Made by a program: the position numbers and the translations under genes
The notes under the pieces: generated by a model
Told to the model about the DNA's origin: nothing
What the model saw: only the letters and a program-made list of their open reading frames with translations
The model's database searches: none
In this document: piece after piece, positions 33,278 to 44,120 of the stretch
How the letters are laid out: each line of letters opens with the position of its first letter
Position numbering within the stretch: position 1 is the stretch's first letter
Source of the DNA: Capillibacterium thermochitinicola
GTDB taxonomy: Bacteria; Bacillota; UBA4882; UBA10575
Direction of reading: 5' to 3'
Length of the DNA: 64,000 nucleotides
NCBI RefSeq assembly: GCF_013664685.1
Contig: NZ_JAAKDE010000010.1
Coordinates: 95,963-159,962 of the forward strand

Positions 33278-35554
33278 ATGGGTAAGGAAACACAACCGGC
33301 CGAGAAAAGCTTCGCCAAGCGGAAACGGCAAGGAAGCTTCATCGACAAATGGTTGTGGGTACGTGATTTTTTAGCTAAGAAGATGGTCCGTGAGCGGATT
33401 CTGGTTTTTGTCAGTTTTTTGGCCATTGTCGGCATATTGCAGATTGATCTGGTCCCGCGGGCGATCGATGTCAAACTGGGAGAGATCTACATTGGGACCG
33501 AGATCAGAGCGCCACGGACCGTGATCAATACCGAAAAGACCGAAGAGTTGATGGACCAAGCGGCCGCCCGCGCGGTGGAGGAGAACAAGGATAAGCTCGA
33601 ATACCAAACGATCAGTATCGAAGCCGGAGTGGAGGCCAATAACCGTTACAATAGAATAATCGGTGTTTTCGAGGAATACCGGCGGCTCATGCAGGAACAG
33701 ACGCCGGAGGGTGTTTCCCCCGATCCCGCCAGGATCCGCCCGGAGTTCCGGCGGGCCCTCCAAAGAGAGGAGGGGCGCTTTACCGAGGTTCCCGACGAAA
33801 CCCTCGATCTGGTGTTGACGCTGCCTGCGACCGATTATGAACGGATAGTCCGCAGCCTGCGTCAGGTCTATGTCGCGTTGGAAACCGAGCGCAAGATCGG
33901 CCCCCAAACGATGGAGGAGGTCCGGTCCGAGCTGGGGGCTTTTGTCGGCAATGAGCGGTTTCTCGTTTTACCGCAGGACCAACCGGTGATCCGCGAGCTG
34001 CTCACGGCGATGATCTTCCCGAACCTGACCCGGGATGAGGCGAAGATCCGGCAGTTGCAGGAGGAGGCCCGGCGCAAGGTGGCGCCGGTCAAGATCGAAA
34101 AGGGCCAGTTGATCCTGAGCGAAGGGGATATTGTTACCACGGAGCACATCCAGATCCTGCGGGAACTGGCCTTGATCGATAACAGCGGGAACCGGGTGCT
34201 CATGTTTTTCAGTTTGGGCATATTTACCCTGTTTCTGATGGCGATCTGTCTGATCTATATTTATTTCTTCGAGAAACGGATCCTCAAGGAAGAACAGCAC
34301 CTTTATTTGCTGGCGCTGGTCTCGGTGGTTGTTTTGGCCGTCGCCAAGGCGTTCAGCCTCTTGAATCTGGACTTGATGGCCTATCTGGTCCCCCTCTCCT
34401 TTGCCAGTATTATCCTGGTCTTTTTAAGTGAGCCGAAGTTGGCGTGGGTGATCACCGCGCTGCTCAGCCTGATGGTGGGCGTAATCTTCGATTTCCACCT
34501 GGCGCTGACGGTCTTTTACTTTATCAACGGGACGGCGGCCCTTTATTTAATGCTCAATCTCAACCAGCGGAAAGAGATGATCCGGCGGGGCCTATACTTG
34601 GCGGGGATCAATTTCTTCACCGTCTTGACCTTGAGTTTTCTGTTTGGCATCAAACGCTTCAGCAGTATGTTTCTTTTTGCCCTGGTGGCCGGGTTTAACG
34701 GGATCCTCGCGACGGCGCTCGCCAACGGCTTTTTACCCTTTTTCGAACATCTTTTTGGGTTAACTTCGCCGCTCAGCCTGTTGGAGCTGGCCAATCCGAA
34801 CATGCCCTTGCTCAAACGGTTACTGATCGAAGCGCCGGGGACCTACCACCACAGTATTCTCGTGGGGAACCTGGCGGAAGCGGCGGCCGACGCCATTGGT
34901 GCCGACAGCTTGCTGGTACGGGTTGGGGCCTATTATCATGATGTGGGCAAACTGCGGCGGCCCTACTTCTTTGTGGAGAACCAGATCACCAACGATAATC
35001 CCCATGAGAACCTGGCGCCGAGTTTGAGTACTTTGATCATCACCTCGCACGTGCGGGATGGCGTGGAACTGGCCAAGTCGTACGGGGTCCCCCGGGTGGT
35101 GACCGATATTATCGAACAACACCACGGGACCGATCTGATCCGATATTTTTACCAACAAGCTTCGGAAAAGGTCCAGGAGGAAAAGGAATCGGTTGAAGAA
35201 ACGGATTTCTCCTACTCCGGACCGAAACCACAGACGAAGGAGGCAGCCCTCGTCATGCTGGCCGATGCGGTGGAGGCCGCGGCCCGCTCGATGGGGCAAC
35301 CTTCCCCCGCCCGCCTGGAGGCCCTGGTCAACCAGATCCTCAAGGAGCGTTTAGAAGCGGGGCAACTGGATGAAACTAATCTTACTTTACGGGATCTGGA
35401 TAAGATTAAAGCCGCCTTTTTAAAGGTCCTGGGCGGTATCTTTCACCACCGGATTAAATACCCGGAGATTGTCGCCACAGAAAGGAAGAAGTCGAATGGG
35501 GGTAATCATCAACCAAGAAATAACGGAACCAAAGCTGAACAACGAGACGCTTGA
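33278..35554 (+). CDS. pgpH: Cyclic-di-AMP phosphodiesterase PgpH (7TMR-HDED, YqfF)
   Basis: Membrane phosphodiesterase that hydrolyses c-di-AMP. The 758-aa product has the family order: one N-terminal span (about residues 41-58) and an external 7TMR-HDED domain to about 305. Seven clustered spans follow (about 308-505). The cytoplasmic HD domain has EAPGTYHHSILVGNLAEAAA (about 523-542), YYHDVGKLRRPYFF and ITSHVRDGVELA. The metal HD pair is intact. The C-terminus ends in a basic, Asn-rich tail that overlaps ybeY. It belongs to the conserved sporulation/housekeeping run. Confidence 0.95.
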   Translation: MGKETQPAEKSFAKRKRQGSFIDKWLWVRDFLAKKMVRERILVFVSFLAIVGILQIDLVPRAIDVKLGEIYIGTEIRAPRTVINTEKTEELMDQAAARAVEENKDKLEYQTISIEAGVEANNRYNRIIGVFEEYRRLMQEQTPEGVSPDPARIRPEFRRALQREEGRFTEVPDETLDLVLTLPATDYERIVRSLRQVYVALETERKIGPQTMEEVRSELGAFVGNERFLVLPQDQPVIRELLTAMIFPNLTRDEAKIRQLQEEARRKVAPVKIEKGQLILSEGDIVTTEHIQILRELALIDNSGNRVLMFFSLGIFTLFLMAICLIYIYFFEKRILKEEQHLYLLALVSVVVLAVAKAFSLLNLDLMAYLVPLSFASIILVFLSEPKLAWVITALLSLMVGVIFDFHLALTVFYFINGTAALYLMLNLNQRKEMIRRGLYLAGINFFTVLTLSFLFGIKRFSSMFLFALVAGFNGILATALANGFLPFFEHLFGLTSPLSLLELANPNMPLLKRLLIEAPGTYHHSILVGNLAEAAADAIGADSLLVRVGAYYHDVGKLRRPYFFVENQITNDNPHENLAPSLSTLIITSHVRDGVELAKSYGVPRVVTDIIEQHHGTDLIRYFYQQASEKVQEEKESVEETDFSYSGPKPQTKEAALVMLADAVEAAARSMGQPSPARLEALVNQILKERLEAGQLDETNLTLRDLDKIKAAFLKVLGGIFHHRIKYPEIVATERKKSNGGNHQPRNNGTKAEQRDA

Positions 35555-35972
35555 GGCCCTGGCCGGAGTCGCCCGGCAGGTGCTGAAAGCCCACGGCCGG
35601 GAAGAAGCGGAAGTCGGGATTACCCTTACGGACGAGGAGACCATCCAGCAGTTGAACCGGGAATGGCGCGGTGTTGACGCCCCTACCGATGTGCTCTCTT
35701 TTGCCCTGGACGAGGGGGAACCAATGCCGCCAACCGGGGACGACGCGTTCCCCGAACTCCTGGGTGACGTGGTGATCTGTGTCCCGGTCGCCCTCCGGCA
35801 GGCGGCGGAGTATGGCCATTCCAGTACGCGGGAGATCCTTTATCTGGCCGTCCACGGGCTTCTCCACCTCCTGGGCTATGACCACCAGACCGCCGAGGAG
35901 CAAACGCGGATGCGCCAGGCGGAGGAGAAGTTTCTGACGGAAGCAGGTTGGGGTCGGCGTGATGAAGAATAG
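35496..35972 (+). CDS. ybeY: Endoribonuclease YbeY
   Basis: Zinc endoribonuclease for 16S rRNA 3' maturation and ribosome quality control. The 158-aa product starts MGVIINQEIT at 35496 (AAAGGAAGAAG upstream) inside the pgpH tail. It has the substrate motif REWRGVDAPTDVLSF (about residues 55-69) and LGDVVICVPVA. The zinc motif VHGLLHLLGYDHQT (three His, about 122-135) matches HGxLHLxGYDH. The end overlaps the next gene by about 11 nt, implying coupling. Confidence 0.95.
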   Translation: MGVIINQEITEPKLNNETLEALAGVARQVLKAHGREEAEVGITLTDEETIQQLNREWRGVDAPTDVLSFALDEGEPMPPTGDDAFPELLGDVVICVPVALRQAAEYGHSSTREILYLAVHGLLHLLGYDHQTAEEQTRMRQAEEKFLTEAGWGRRDEE

Positions 35973-36669
35973 AAACCTCCTGGAGAGTTTCAACCGGGCA
36001 ATCGACGGTTTGGTCTATTGTTTCCGGACCCAGCGCAACATGCGGATCCATTGTTTGGGGACGATTTTGGTCTTGGGCCTCAGTCTGGGGCTCAACCTGA
36101 CCAAGACCGAATTCCTCTTTGTGTTATGGGCCATCGTCTTTGTCCTGGTGACGGAGACGATCAACACCGCCCTGGAGGCGGCGATTGATCTGTTCTCGCC
36201 CCGGTATCATCCCCTGGCGGCGGTGGCGAAGGATGTGGCGGCGGGCGCGGTTTTGCTTGCTGCCGTCAACGCTTTGGCCATCGGCTATTTCGTTTTGTAC
36301 CCGAAATTAAACCCGGTTTTGCCGAAACTGATTGACAGTATCATCAATTCCCCCGCCCATCTGACTTTAATCGCCATGGGCCTGGTGGTCTTTTTTGTGC
36401 TGGTGCTTAAATTGTCGACCGGGACCGGACGGCCCTTTTCCGGGGGGATGCCCAGCGGGCACGCAGCCGTGGCCTTTTCCCTGGCCACCGCGATCGTTAT
36501 GATCAGTAAAGACGGCCTCGTGGCGACGCTCGCTTTATTCTTGGGTTTAATGGTGGTCCAGAGCCGGGTCGAGGGCGGGATTCACAATGTGGCGGAAGTG
36601 GTCATCGGGAGCGTTTTGGGGATCTTGGTGACCGTTTTGATCTTTCAATTATATCAAAGGTGGGGTTGA
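35962..36669 (+). CDS. Diacylglycerol/undecaprenol kinase fused to PAP2 phosphatase
   Basis: Fusion of two membrane lipid enzymes. Residues about 1-115 are a DgkA-type kinase with RNMRIHCLG and the signature TETINTALEAAIDL (about 67-80). Residues about 120-235 are a PAP2 phosphatase with KLSTGTGRPFSGGMPSGHAA (motifs 1 and 2, about 148-167) and SRVEGGIHNVAEV (motif 3). In motif 3 the usual terminal Asp is Glu. In Gram-positives the kinase phosphorylates undecaprenol and PAP2 enzymes dephosphorylate undecaprenyl pyrophosphate, so the fusion could keep both activities of lipid-carrier recycling in one protein. An adjacent GTG at 35959 is an alternative start. Confidence 0.9.
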   Translation: MKNRNLLESFNRAIDGLVYCFRTQRNMRIHCLGTILVLGLSLGLNLTKTEFLFVLWAIVFVLVTETINTALEAAIDLFSPRYHPLAAVAKDVAAGAVLLAAVNALAIGYFVLYPKLNPVLPKLIDSIINSPAHLTLIAMGLVVFFVLVLKLSTGTGRPFSGGMPSGHAAVAFSLATAIVMISKDGLVATLALFLGLMVVQSRVEGGIHNVAEVVIGSVLGILVTVLIFQLYQRWG

Positions 36670-36674
36670 TACCG

Positions 36675-37109
36675 ATGGAGAAAATGGTCTTTATTGACGA
36701 GGAACTAACCCGGCGCCTCCTGGAGGAAGCCAAGGAGGCGCGGTTAAAGGCGTATGCGCCCTACTCCGGCTACCAGGTGGGGGCGGCGCTTATAACGAAA
36801 AGCGGCCGGATCTTTGGCGGTTGTAACATTGAAAATGCTTCCTACGGGGCGACGATCTGCGCGGAACGGGTGGCGGTGGCGCGGGCCATTGCCGAGGGGG
36901 AGAAAGACTTTGTCGCCCTCGCGGTGGTTGCCGACAGTCCGGAGCCCGGGTCCCCCTGCGGGATCTGCCGGCAGTTTTTGGCGGAGTTTGCGCCCCGGCT
37001 CCAATTGATCCTGGGGAACCTGGACGGCAAAGTCCGCCGGGGAAGCCTGGATGAATATCTGCCTTATGCGTTTAATAAAGATTATTTCTGTGCCGAAGAA
37101 GCAAAATAA
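36675..37109 (+). CDS. cdd: Cytidine deaminase
   Basis: Deaminates cytidine and deoxycytidine to uridine in pyrimidine salvage. The 144-aa product is the homotetrameric small type. It has APYSGYQVGAALI, the substrate motif GGCNIENASYGATICAERVA (catalytic CAE, about residues 48-67) and SPCGICRQFLAEF (two further zinc Cys, about 93-105). I start at ATG 36675 (MEKMVFIDEEL) behind AGGTGGGG. It is placed between the dgkA fusion and era, as in B. subtilis. Confidence 0.95.
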   Translation: MEKMVFIDEELTRRLLEEAKEARLKAYAPYSGYQVGAALITKSGRIFGGCNIENASYGATICAERVAVARAIAEGEKDFVALAVVADSPEPGSPCGICRQFLAEFAPRLQLILGNLDGKVRRGSLDEYLPYAFNKDYFCAEEAK

Positions 37110-37136
37110 CGCTGACGTTGGTTAAGGGGAGATGCG

Positions 37137-38030
37137 ATGAAAGGATACCGGTCTGGATTCATCGGGGTGATCGGCCGGCCGAACGTGGGAAAATCCACGT
37201 TACTCAACAAGCTGGCGGGCGAGAAACTGTTGATTGTCTCGCCGAAACCGCAAACCACCCGCGAACGGATACGTGTAATTCTCACGACCGAACGGGCGCA
37301 GCTGATCTTCTACGACACGCCCGGCATCCATAAACCCTTACATAAATTAGGCGAACAGATGAACAAAACGGCTTTAACCACCTTTAAGCTGGTGGATGTG
37401 TTGCTTTGGCTGGTGGACACCACCCAGCCCCCGGGCCGCGGGGACGCCTGGGTGGCGGAGGCGCTGAAAAAGAGCGGCCTCCCCGTTTTGGTGGCGTTCA
37501 ATAAAAGTGATCTGAAGCCGGCGTGTCCACCGGAGGAGTTTTTGGCCCAAATGGGGGTGGCGGACTGGCCCTGGGTGCGGGTTTCCGCCTTGACCGGCGA
37601 AGGCCTTCCGGAGCTCCTGGCCCGCTTGGAAGAAGCCGTGCCGGAGGGGCCCCAGTACTATCCGGAAGAGATGCTCACCGACCGTTCGGAGTCTTTCATC
37701 ATTGGCGAGTATATCCGTGAAGCCGTCCTGCACCTGGCTGAGGAAGAGATCCCCCATTCCACCGCCGTGGTCATGGAGGAGATAAAGGAGCGGCCCAACG
37801 GCAAGGTTTACATTCGGGCCAGTATTTTGGTGGAAAAAGATTCACAGAAGAAGATTCTGATCGGCCGGGAAGGCAGCCTCCTGAAGCAGATTGGCCAACT
37901 GTCCCGGGCGCAGATCGAAAAGTTTTTGGAGAAGCCGGTCTATCTCGATCTCTGGGTGAAAACCAGAAAAGACTGGCGGGATTCGCTCCCGGCCTTGCGG
38001 GAGTTGGGTTATATCGAGCGGGAAGAGTAA
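37137..38030 (+). CDS. era: GTPase Era
   Basis: Essential GTPase that binds the 3' end of 16S rRNA and aids 30S assembly. The 297-aa product has G1 GRPNVGKST (about residues 13-21), the switch TTRERIRVI, G3 DTPGIHKP (about 62-69), G4 NKSD and a C-terminal KH domain with LIGREGSLLKQIGQLSR (about 241-257). Start ATG follows AAGGGGAG. In B. subtilis recO follows era; here queA follows instead, so the conserved run ends at this gene. Confidence 0.97.
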   Translation: MKGYRSGFIGVIGRPNVGKSTLLNKLAGEKLLIVSPKPQTTRERIRVILTTERAQLIFYDTPGIHKPLHKLGEQMNKTALTTFKLVDVLLWLVDTTQPPGRGDAWVAEALKKSGLPVLVAFNKSDLKPACPPEEFLAQMGVADWPWVRVSALTGEGLPELLARLEEAVPEGPQYYPEEMLTDRSESFIIGEYIREAVLHLAEEEIPHSTAVVMEEIKERPNGKVYIRASILVEKDSQKKILIGREGSLLKQIGQLSRAQIEKFLEKPVYLDLWVKTRKDWRDSLPALRELGYIEREE

Positions 38031-38084
38031 AGCCGCCGTTTGGAATTGGACTGGAGATTTGGCTGAGAAAGGAAGCGTCACTTT

Positions 38085-40254
<2,170 letters not shown>

Positions 40255-40359
40255 AGAAGACCAATTGAAGCGCAATCGAAGCAAGAATCTAAGCATAGGA
40301 TTTTATTTCTTCTTGTGGTATACTATACTAGATATTTTGTTTGAAGGAGGTTTTCTGCA

Positions 40360-40665
40360 ATGATTTATCTCGCGACCTTTGCGTTGCAGGCACCGGCGGC
40401 GCCACAAGGCGGGGGCGGCTCCTTGCTTTTCATGTTTCTCATGCTCGCAATTTTTTGGGTGATCATGATCGTTCCCCAACGGAAGCAACAGAAAAAACGG
40501 ATGGAGATGCTTAACTCCCTGAAAAAAGGGGATAAAGTGATTACCGTCGGGGGGATTCACGGCGAGATCACCGAGCTTGGTGATGAGGATATCCGCCTGC
40601 GGATCGCCGATAAGGTCGAGATCAAAATCACCAGGGGTTCAGTCTCCCGGGTGAAGGGCGAATAA
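40360..40665 (+). CDS. yajC: Preprotein translocase subunit YajC
   Basis: Small membrane partner of SecDF. The 101-aa product has one span near residues 22-42 (GSLLFMFLMLAIFWVIMIVP). The YajC motif QRKQQKKRMEMLNSLKKGDK (about 44-63) and VITVGGIHGEITEL follow. A strong GAAGGAGG precedes the ATG. It follows tgt by about 105 nt, as in many bacteria, but secD-secF lie 30 kb away instead of next door. A terminator follows. Confidence 0.95.
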   Translation: MIYLATFALQAPAAPQGGGGSLLFMFLMLAIFWVIMIVPQRKQQKKRMEMLNSLKKGDKVITVGGIHGEITELGDEDIRLRIADKVEIKITRGSVSRVKGE

Positions 40666-40693
40666 ATCCACCATTTGAATACGAGCAAAAAGG

Positions 40694-40728
40694 AAAGCCC
40701 AAGCAGAACCTGTTCTCCTGGGCTTTTT
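40694..40728 (+). terminator. Terminator after yajC
   Basis: AAAGCCCA (40694-40701) pairs with TGGGCTTT (40719-40726), with an inner AGAAC/GTTCT stem, followed by T's. It ends the transcript from queA-tgt-yajC. Confidence 0.85.
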
Positions 40729-40807
40729 CACTATAAAAAAACCGTAACGGGCTTCACGGCTTCAACAGTTCGTGCGGGCCAGATTAATCGAGAATTGAGG
40801 AGATAAT

Positions 40808-42304
40808 ATGCGCTATATTAGCACCAGAGGCCAAAGCCGGCCGGTTACGGCGGCGGAGGCCCTGCTGACCGGACTGGCCCCCGACGGCGGGCTTTATCTT
40901 CCGGAGGAATTTCCCGAGAGTGCGGCACTCAACCCCTTTACGGCGCCCAGCTTGACCTACCGACAACTGGCCGGCCGGATCCTGACGATGTTTCTTTCCG
41001 ACTATACCCGGGCGGAGCTGGAGGAGTGTATTAGTCAAGCGTACGGCAGCAATTTTGCCACACCGGCCATTACCCCGGTGACCATGGTCGACGAAAAACT
41101 GGGTTTCTTGGAGTTATGGCACGGGCCGACTTGCGCCTTTAAGGATTTGGCCCTGCAGCTTTTGCCCCATCTTTTGACGGCGGCCGCCCGGAAAATGCAA
41201 TTTGACCGGGAGATCGTCCTCTTGGTGGCGACCTCCGGCGACACCGGCAAAGCGGCCCTGGAAGGGTTTAAAGATGTCCCCGGGACCAGGGTGATCGTGT
41301 TCTACCCGGAGGACGGCGTCAGCACCGTCCAGAAACGGCAGATGATCACGCAAGAGGGCACCAACACTTATGTGGTGGGGGTGACGGGCAATTTTGACCA
41401 AGCCCAGGCCGGGGTCAAAGCGCTCTTTACCAACGAAGCCTTCCAGCGGGAGCTGGCGGCGGCGGGAAAAACCTTCTCTTCGGCCAACTCCATTAACTGG
41501 GGGCGCCTCGTTCCCCAGCTGGTTTACTACTTCAAGGCCTGGTTCGATCTCTGCCAAAACCACGGTTTGGCGCCGGGCGAGACTTTTAACGTGGTGGTGC
41601 CGACCGGGAACTTTGGAAACATCCTGGCCGCTTATTACGGCAAAAAACTGGGGTTACCACTGCATAAACTGATCTGTGCCTCCAACCGGAACAACGTTTT
41701 GACCGAGTTTATCCAGACCGGCGTCTACAACCGGAACCGTCAATTTTACCAGACGCTCTCGCCGTCCATGGACATTTTGGTCTCCAGCAACCTGGAACGC
41801 CTTCTCTATGATTTGGTGGGGGCGGATCCGGCGCCGGTCCGGGCCTACATGGACCAACTGCAGAGGCAGGGGAGTTATCAGCTGACCGCGGCGCAAAAAG
41901 AACGGCTGCAGAAGGAGTTCTGGGCCGGGTTTGCCGACGAAGCGGAGACGACCGCGGCGATCAAGTCCGTTTACGAGCGTTATCAATATTTGCTTGATCC
42001 CCATACGGCCGTTGGTTACAAAGTGTACCGGGATTACCTGGAAGCCACCGGGGACGACCGACCGACGATTATTGCCTCGACGGCCAGCCCCTTCAAGTTT
42101 AACCAGGGGGTGGCCCAGGCGGTCCTGGGTCCGGAAGCGGCGGCGGTGGCCGATGAATTTGCCCTGATGGAAAAGCTGTCGGCGGTAACCGGCGTGGCCA
42201 TGCCGGCGGTCCTGGCCGGGCTGCGGGATAAACCCGTCCGCCATCAGCAGGTGATTGCCCCGGCGGCGATGGAGGAAACGGTCCGGACAATTTTGGGTCT
42301 TTAG
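40808..42304 (+). CDS. thrC: Threonine synthase
   Basis: PLP enzyme converting O-phosphohomoserine to threonine. The 498-aa product is the longer ThrC type: MRYISTRGQSRPVTAAEAL at the N-terminus, DGGLYLPEEFP, the PLP-lysine motif HGPTCAFKDLALQLLP (about residues 102-117) and VATSGDTGKAALEGF. The phosphate-binding VVVPTGNFGNILAAYY (about 263-278) follows. Start ATG after GAGGAGA. It is a single gene between two terminators or leaders; hom and thrB are not nearby. Confidence 0.96.
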   Translation: MRYISTRGQSRPVTAAEALLTGLAPDGGLYLPEEFPESAALNPFTAPSLTYRQLAGRILTMFLSDYTRAELEECISQAYGSNFATPAITPVTMVDEKLGFLELWHGPTCAFKDLALQLLPHLLTAAARKMQFDREIVLLVATSGDTGKAALEGFKDVPGTRVIVFYPEDGVSTVQKRQMITQEGTNTYVVGVTGNFDQAQAGVKALFTNEAFQRELAAAGKTFSSANSINWGRLVPQLVYYFKAWFDLCQNHGLAPGETFNVVVPTGNFGNILAAYYGKKLGLPLHKLICASNRNNVLTEFIQTGVYNRNRQFYQTLSPSMDILVSSNLERLLYDLVGADPAPVRAYMDQLQRQGSYQLTAAQKERLQKEFWAGFADEAETTAAIKSVYERYQYLLDPHTAVGYKVYRDYLEATGDDRPTIIASTASPFKFNQGVAQAVLGPEAAAVADEFALMEKLSAVTGVAMPAVLAGLRDKPVRHQQVIAPAAMEETVRTILGL

Positions 42305-42309
42305 AGTGC

Positions 42310-42338
42310 TTGTCGCGGACCGGAGATTATGGTATAAT
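42310..42338 (+). promoter_or_regulatory. Promoter of the T-box transcript
   Basis: TTGTCG (42310-42315), a 17-nt spacer and a perfect TATAAT (42333-42338) lie just before the T-box leader and right after the thrC stop. Confidence 0.7.
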
Positions 42339-42373
42339 CCAAGACAATATATTTATTTTCCTTTTGCCAATAA

Positions 42374-42610
42374 CGAGGAAGAGGAAAAGTAGCCCTGGCG
42401 GGAGGGTCAAGCGAGCCCCGGACGGTGCAAGCGGGGTCCCGAGGGCCCGGGTGAAGTTCTCCTCGGAGTTGCCGACTGAAGCCCGCCCGTGGCGGGTGGT
42501 AGGCCCGGCCGGGAGCGTTCCGCCGTTACCAGAGAACAGCCATCGGGAAAGCGTGTTTTTCCCCGTGGTGGAGGGACTATTTTTATAGTAAGCGTAGTGG
42601 TACCGCGGAA
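42374..42610 (+). promoter_or_regulatory. T-box leader, predicted specifier UUC (Phe)
   Basis: The leader has the T-box layout. Stem I opens CGAGGA (42374-42379), closed by UCCUCG (42460-42465). AGUA lies on the 5' side of the specifier loop, the distal part has AGCGA and GGUGCAAG, and the antiterminator sequence AGTGGTACCGCGGAAGC is at about 42596-42612. The 3' side of the specifier loop reads GAA-G-UUC-U (42453-42460). By analogy with glyQS (GAA-A-GGC) and tyrS (GAA-C-UAC), the specifier is UUC at 42457-42459, phenylalanine. The variable base of the T-box bulge is U (TGGT), matching discriminator A of tRNA-Phe. Uncharged tRNA-Phe should prevent termination and switch on the phenylacetate-CoA ligase gene. 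Confidence 0.9.
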
Positions 42611-42612
42611 GC

Positions 42613-42649
42613 AAAGCCTTTCGTCTCGCAGAAGACGAAAGGCTTTTTT
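42613..42649 (+). terminator. T-box regulated terminator
   Basis: AAAGCCTTTCGTCT (42613-42626) pairs perfectly with AGACGAAAGGCTTT (42633-42646), followed by T's to 42649. It begins within 3 nt of the T-box sequence, so the competing antiterminator is clear. Between it and the next gene is a 13-bp direct repeat AATGTTTAAAACT (42681-42693 and 42716-42728). Confidence 0.93.
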
Positions 42650-42752
42650 CTTTTCGGTGGTCGTTTCTGCGGCAAATGTTAATGTTTAAAACTTAGGGAT
42701 CAAGGTTTAGGTTTCAATGTTTAAAACTAAAGAGAGGGAGAGGATCGCATTG

Positions 42753-44057
42753 ATGTGGAGTCCAGAATACGAAAGCATGTCCGGGGAGCGCCGCCGCGAG
42801 CTGCAGTTTAAGCGGCTAAAAGCGACCGTGGAACGGGTCTACAACCGGGTGCCCTTCTACCGGGCAAAAATGGAGAAGGCCGGGATCACCCCCGCCGATC
42901 TCCAGAGCCTTGAGGATCTGAAGTACCTGCCGTTTACGACCAAAGATGACCTACGGCTCAATTACCCCTTTGGCCTCTTCGCCGCCGACCTGGATGAGGT
43001 GGTGCGGATTCATGCCTCGTCGGGGACGACCGGGAAGATGACGGTGGTCGGGTACACCAAAAACGACCTGGGGGTCTGGAGTGAAGTGATGGCCCGGAGT
43101 ATTACCAGTGCCGGAGGTGGGCGCCACGACCGGATCCAGATCGCCTACGGGTATGGCCTGTTCACCGGCGGGTTGGGCGCCCACTACGGGGCGGAGCTGG
43201 TCGGAGCGATGGTGGTCCCCACTTCCGGGGGGAACACCAAGCGGCAACTCCAGGTGATGCGGGATTTCGGCGTGACGATTCTGGCCTGCACCCCGTCGTA
43301 CGCTCTATACATGGCCGAAACGGCCCGGGAAGAAGGGTTGGACCTCCATGCCCTGCCCCTCCGGATCGGGATTTTCGGGGCGGAACCGTGGTCGGAGCAG
43401 ATGCGGCAGCGGATTGAGGCCGAATTCGGCATTAAAGCATATGATATTTACGGCCTGTCGGAGATCATCGGCCCCGGGGTGGCCATCGAGTGTGCGGAGC
43501 AAAACGGGCTCCACATTATGGAGGATCATTTCTTGCCCGAGGTGATCGACCCGGCAACCGGACGCCCGCTGGCCGACGGGGAAAAAGGCGAGCTGGTCTT
43601 CACCACCCTGACGAAAGAGGCCTTCCCCCTCATCCGGTACCGGACAAGAGACTTGAGCATTCTCTACGGGGAGGCGTGTGCTTGTGGACGCACGACGAAA
43701 CGGATGCACCGGATCCTGGGGCGGACCGATGATATGCTCATCATCCGGGGCGTCAATGTCTTCCCCTCCCAGATCGAGAGTGTCTTGTTGGAGAACGGCG
43801 ACGCCACCCCCCACTACCAGTTGGTGGTGGACCGGAAAGGGAACCTGGATGACCTGGAGGTCAGGGTTGAGGTCTCCGAAGAAATGTTTGCCAGTGAGAT
43901 CCGGAAGCTGGAGGAACTCGGGGCCAACATTAAACGGAAGATCGAAAGCGCGTTGGGGATCAATGTCCGGGTGAAACTGGTGGAGCCGAAATCGATCCCC
44001 CGCAGCGAGGGGAAGGCGGTCCGGGTGGTCGACCGGCGCAACCTCTACAACGGGTGA
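42753..44057 (+). CDS. Phenylacetate-CoA ligase family (PaaK-like)
   Basis: Adenylate-forming enzyme predicted to activate phenylacetate or a related arylacetate to its CoA thioester with ATP. The 434-aa product begins [18 protein letters not shown]. It has the PaaK pattern [14 protein letters not shown], the phosphate loop [15 protein letters not shown] (about residues 87-101), [30 protein letters not shown] (about 232-246) and [12 protein letters not shown]. The C-terminal [19 protein letters not shown] is typical. I start at 42753, after AGAGG; an ATG at 42717 has no ribosome site. It is controlled by the Phe-type T-box and followed by a double-ACT protein, pairing it with aromatic amino acid metabolism. 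No indolepyruvate oxidoreductase is adjacent. Confidence 0.93.
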   Translation: MWSPEYESMSGERRRELQFKRLKATVERVYNRVPFYRAKMEKAGITPADLQSLEDLKYLPFTTKDDLRLNYPFGLFAADLDEVVRIHASSGTTGKMTVVGYTKNDLGVWSEVMARSITSAGGGRHDRIQIAYGYGLFTGGLGAHYGAELVGAMVVPTSGGNTKRQLQVMRDFGVTILACTPSYALYMAETAREEGLDLHALPLRIGIFGAEPWSEQMRQRIEAEFGIKAYDIYGLSEIIGPGVAIECAEQNGLHIMEDHFLPEVIDPATGRPLADGEKGELVFTTLTKEAFPLIRYRTRDLSILYGEACACGRTTKRMHRILGRTDDMLIIRGVNVFPSQIESVLLENGDATPHYQLVVDRKGNLDDLEVRVEVSEEMFASEIRKLEELGANIKRKIESALGINVRVKLVEPKSIPRSEGKAVRVVDRRNLYNG

Positions 44058-44120
44058 TTGTCTTCGGGTCGGATCTATAGTAAAATAGAATTGTTAAATT
44101 TTGTTTTAGGAGAGAACAGA

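Noticed and set aside
42310..42689. Short open frames in the T-box region
   Set aside because: The region is fully explained as a structured leader with conserved T-box sequence and terminator.
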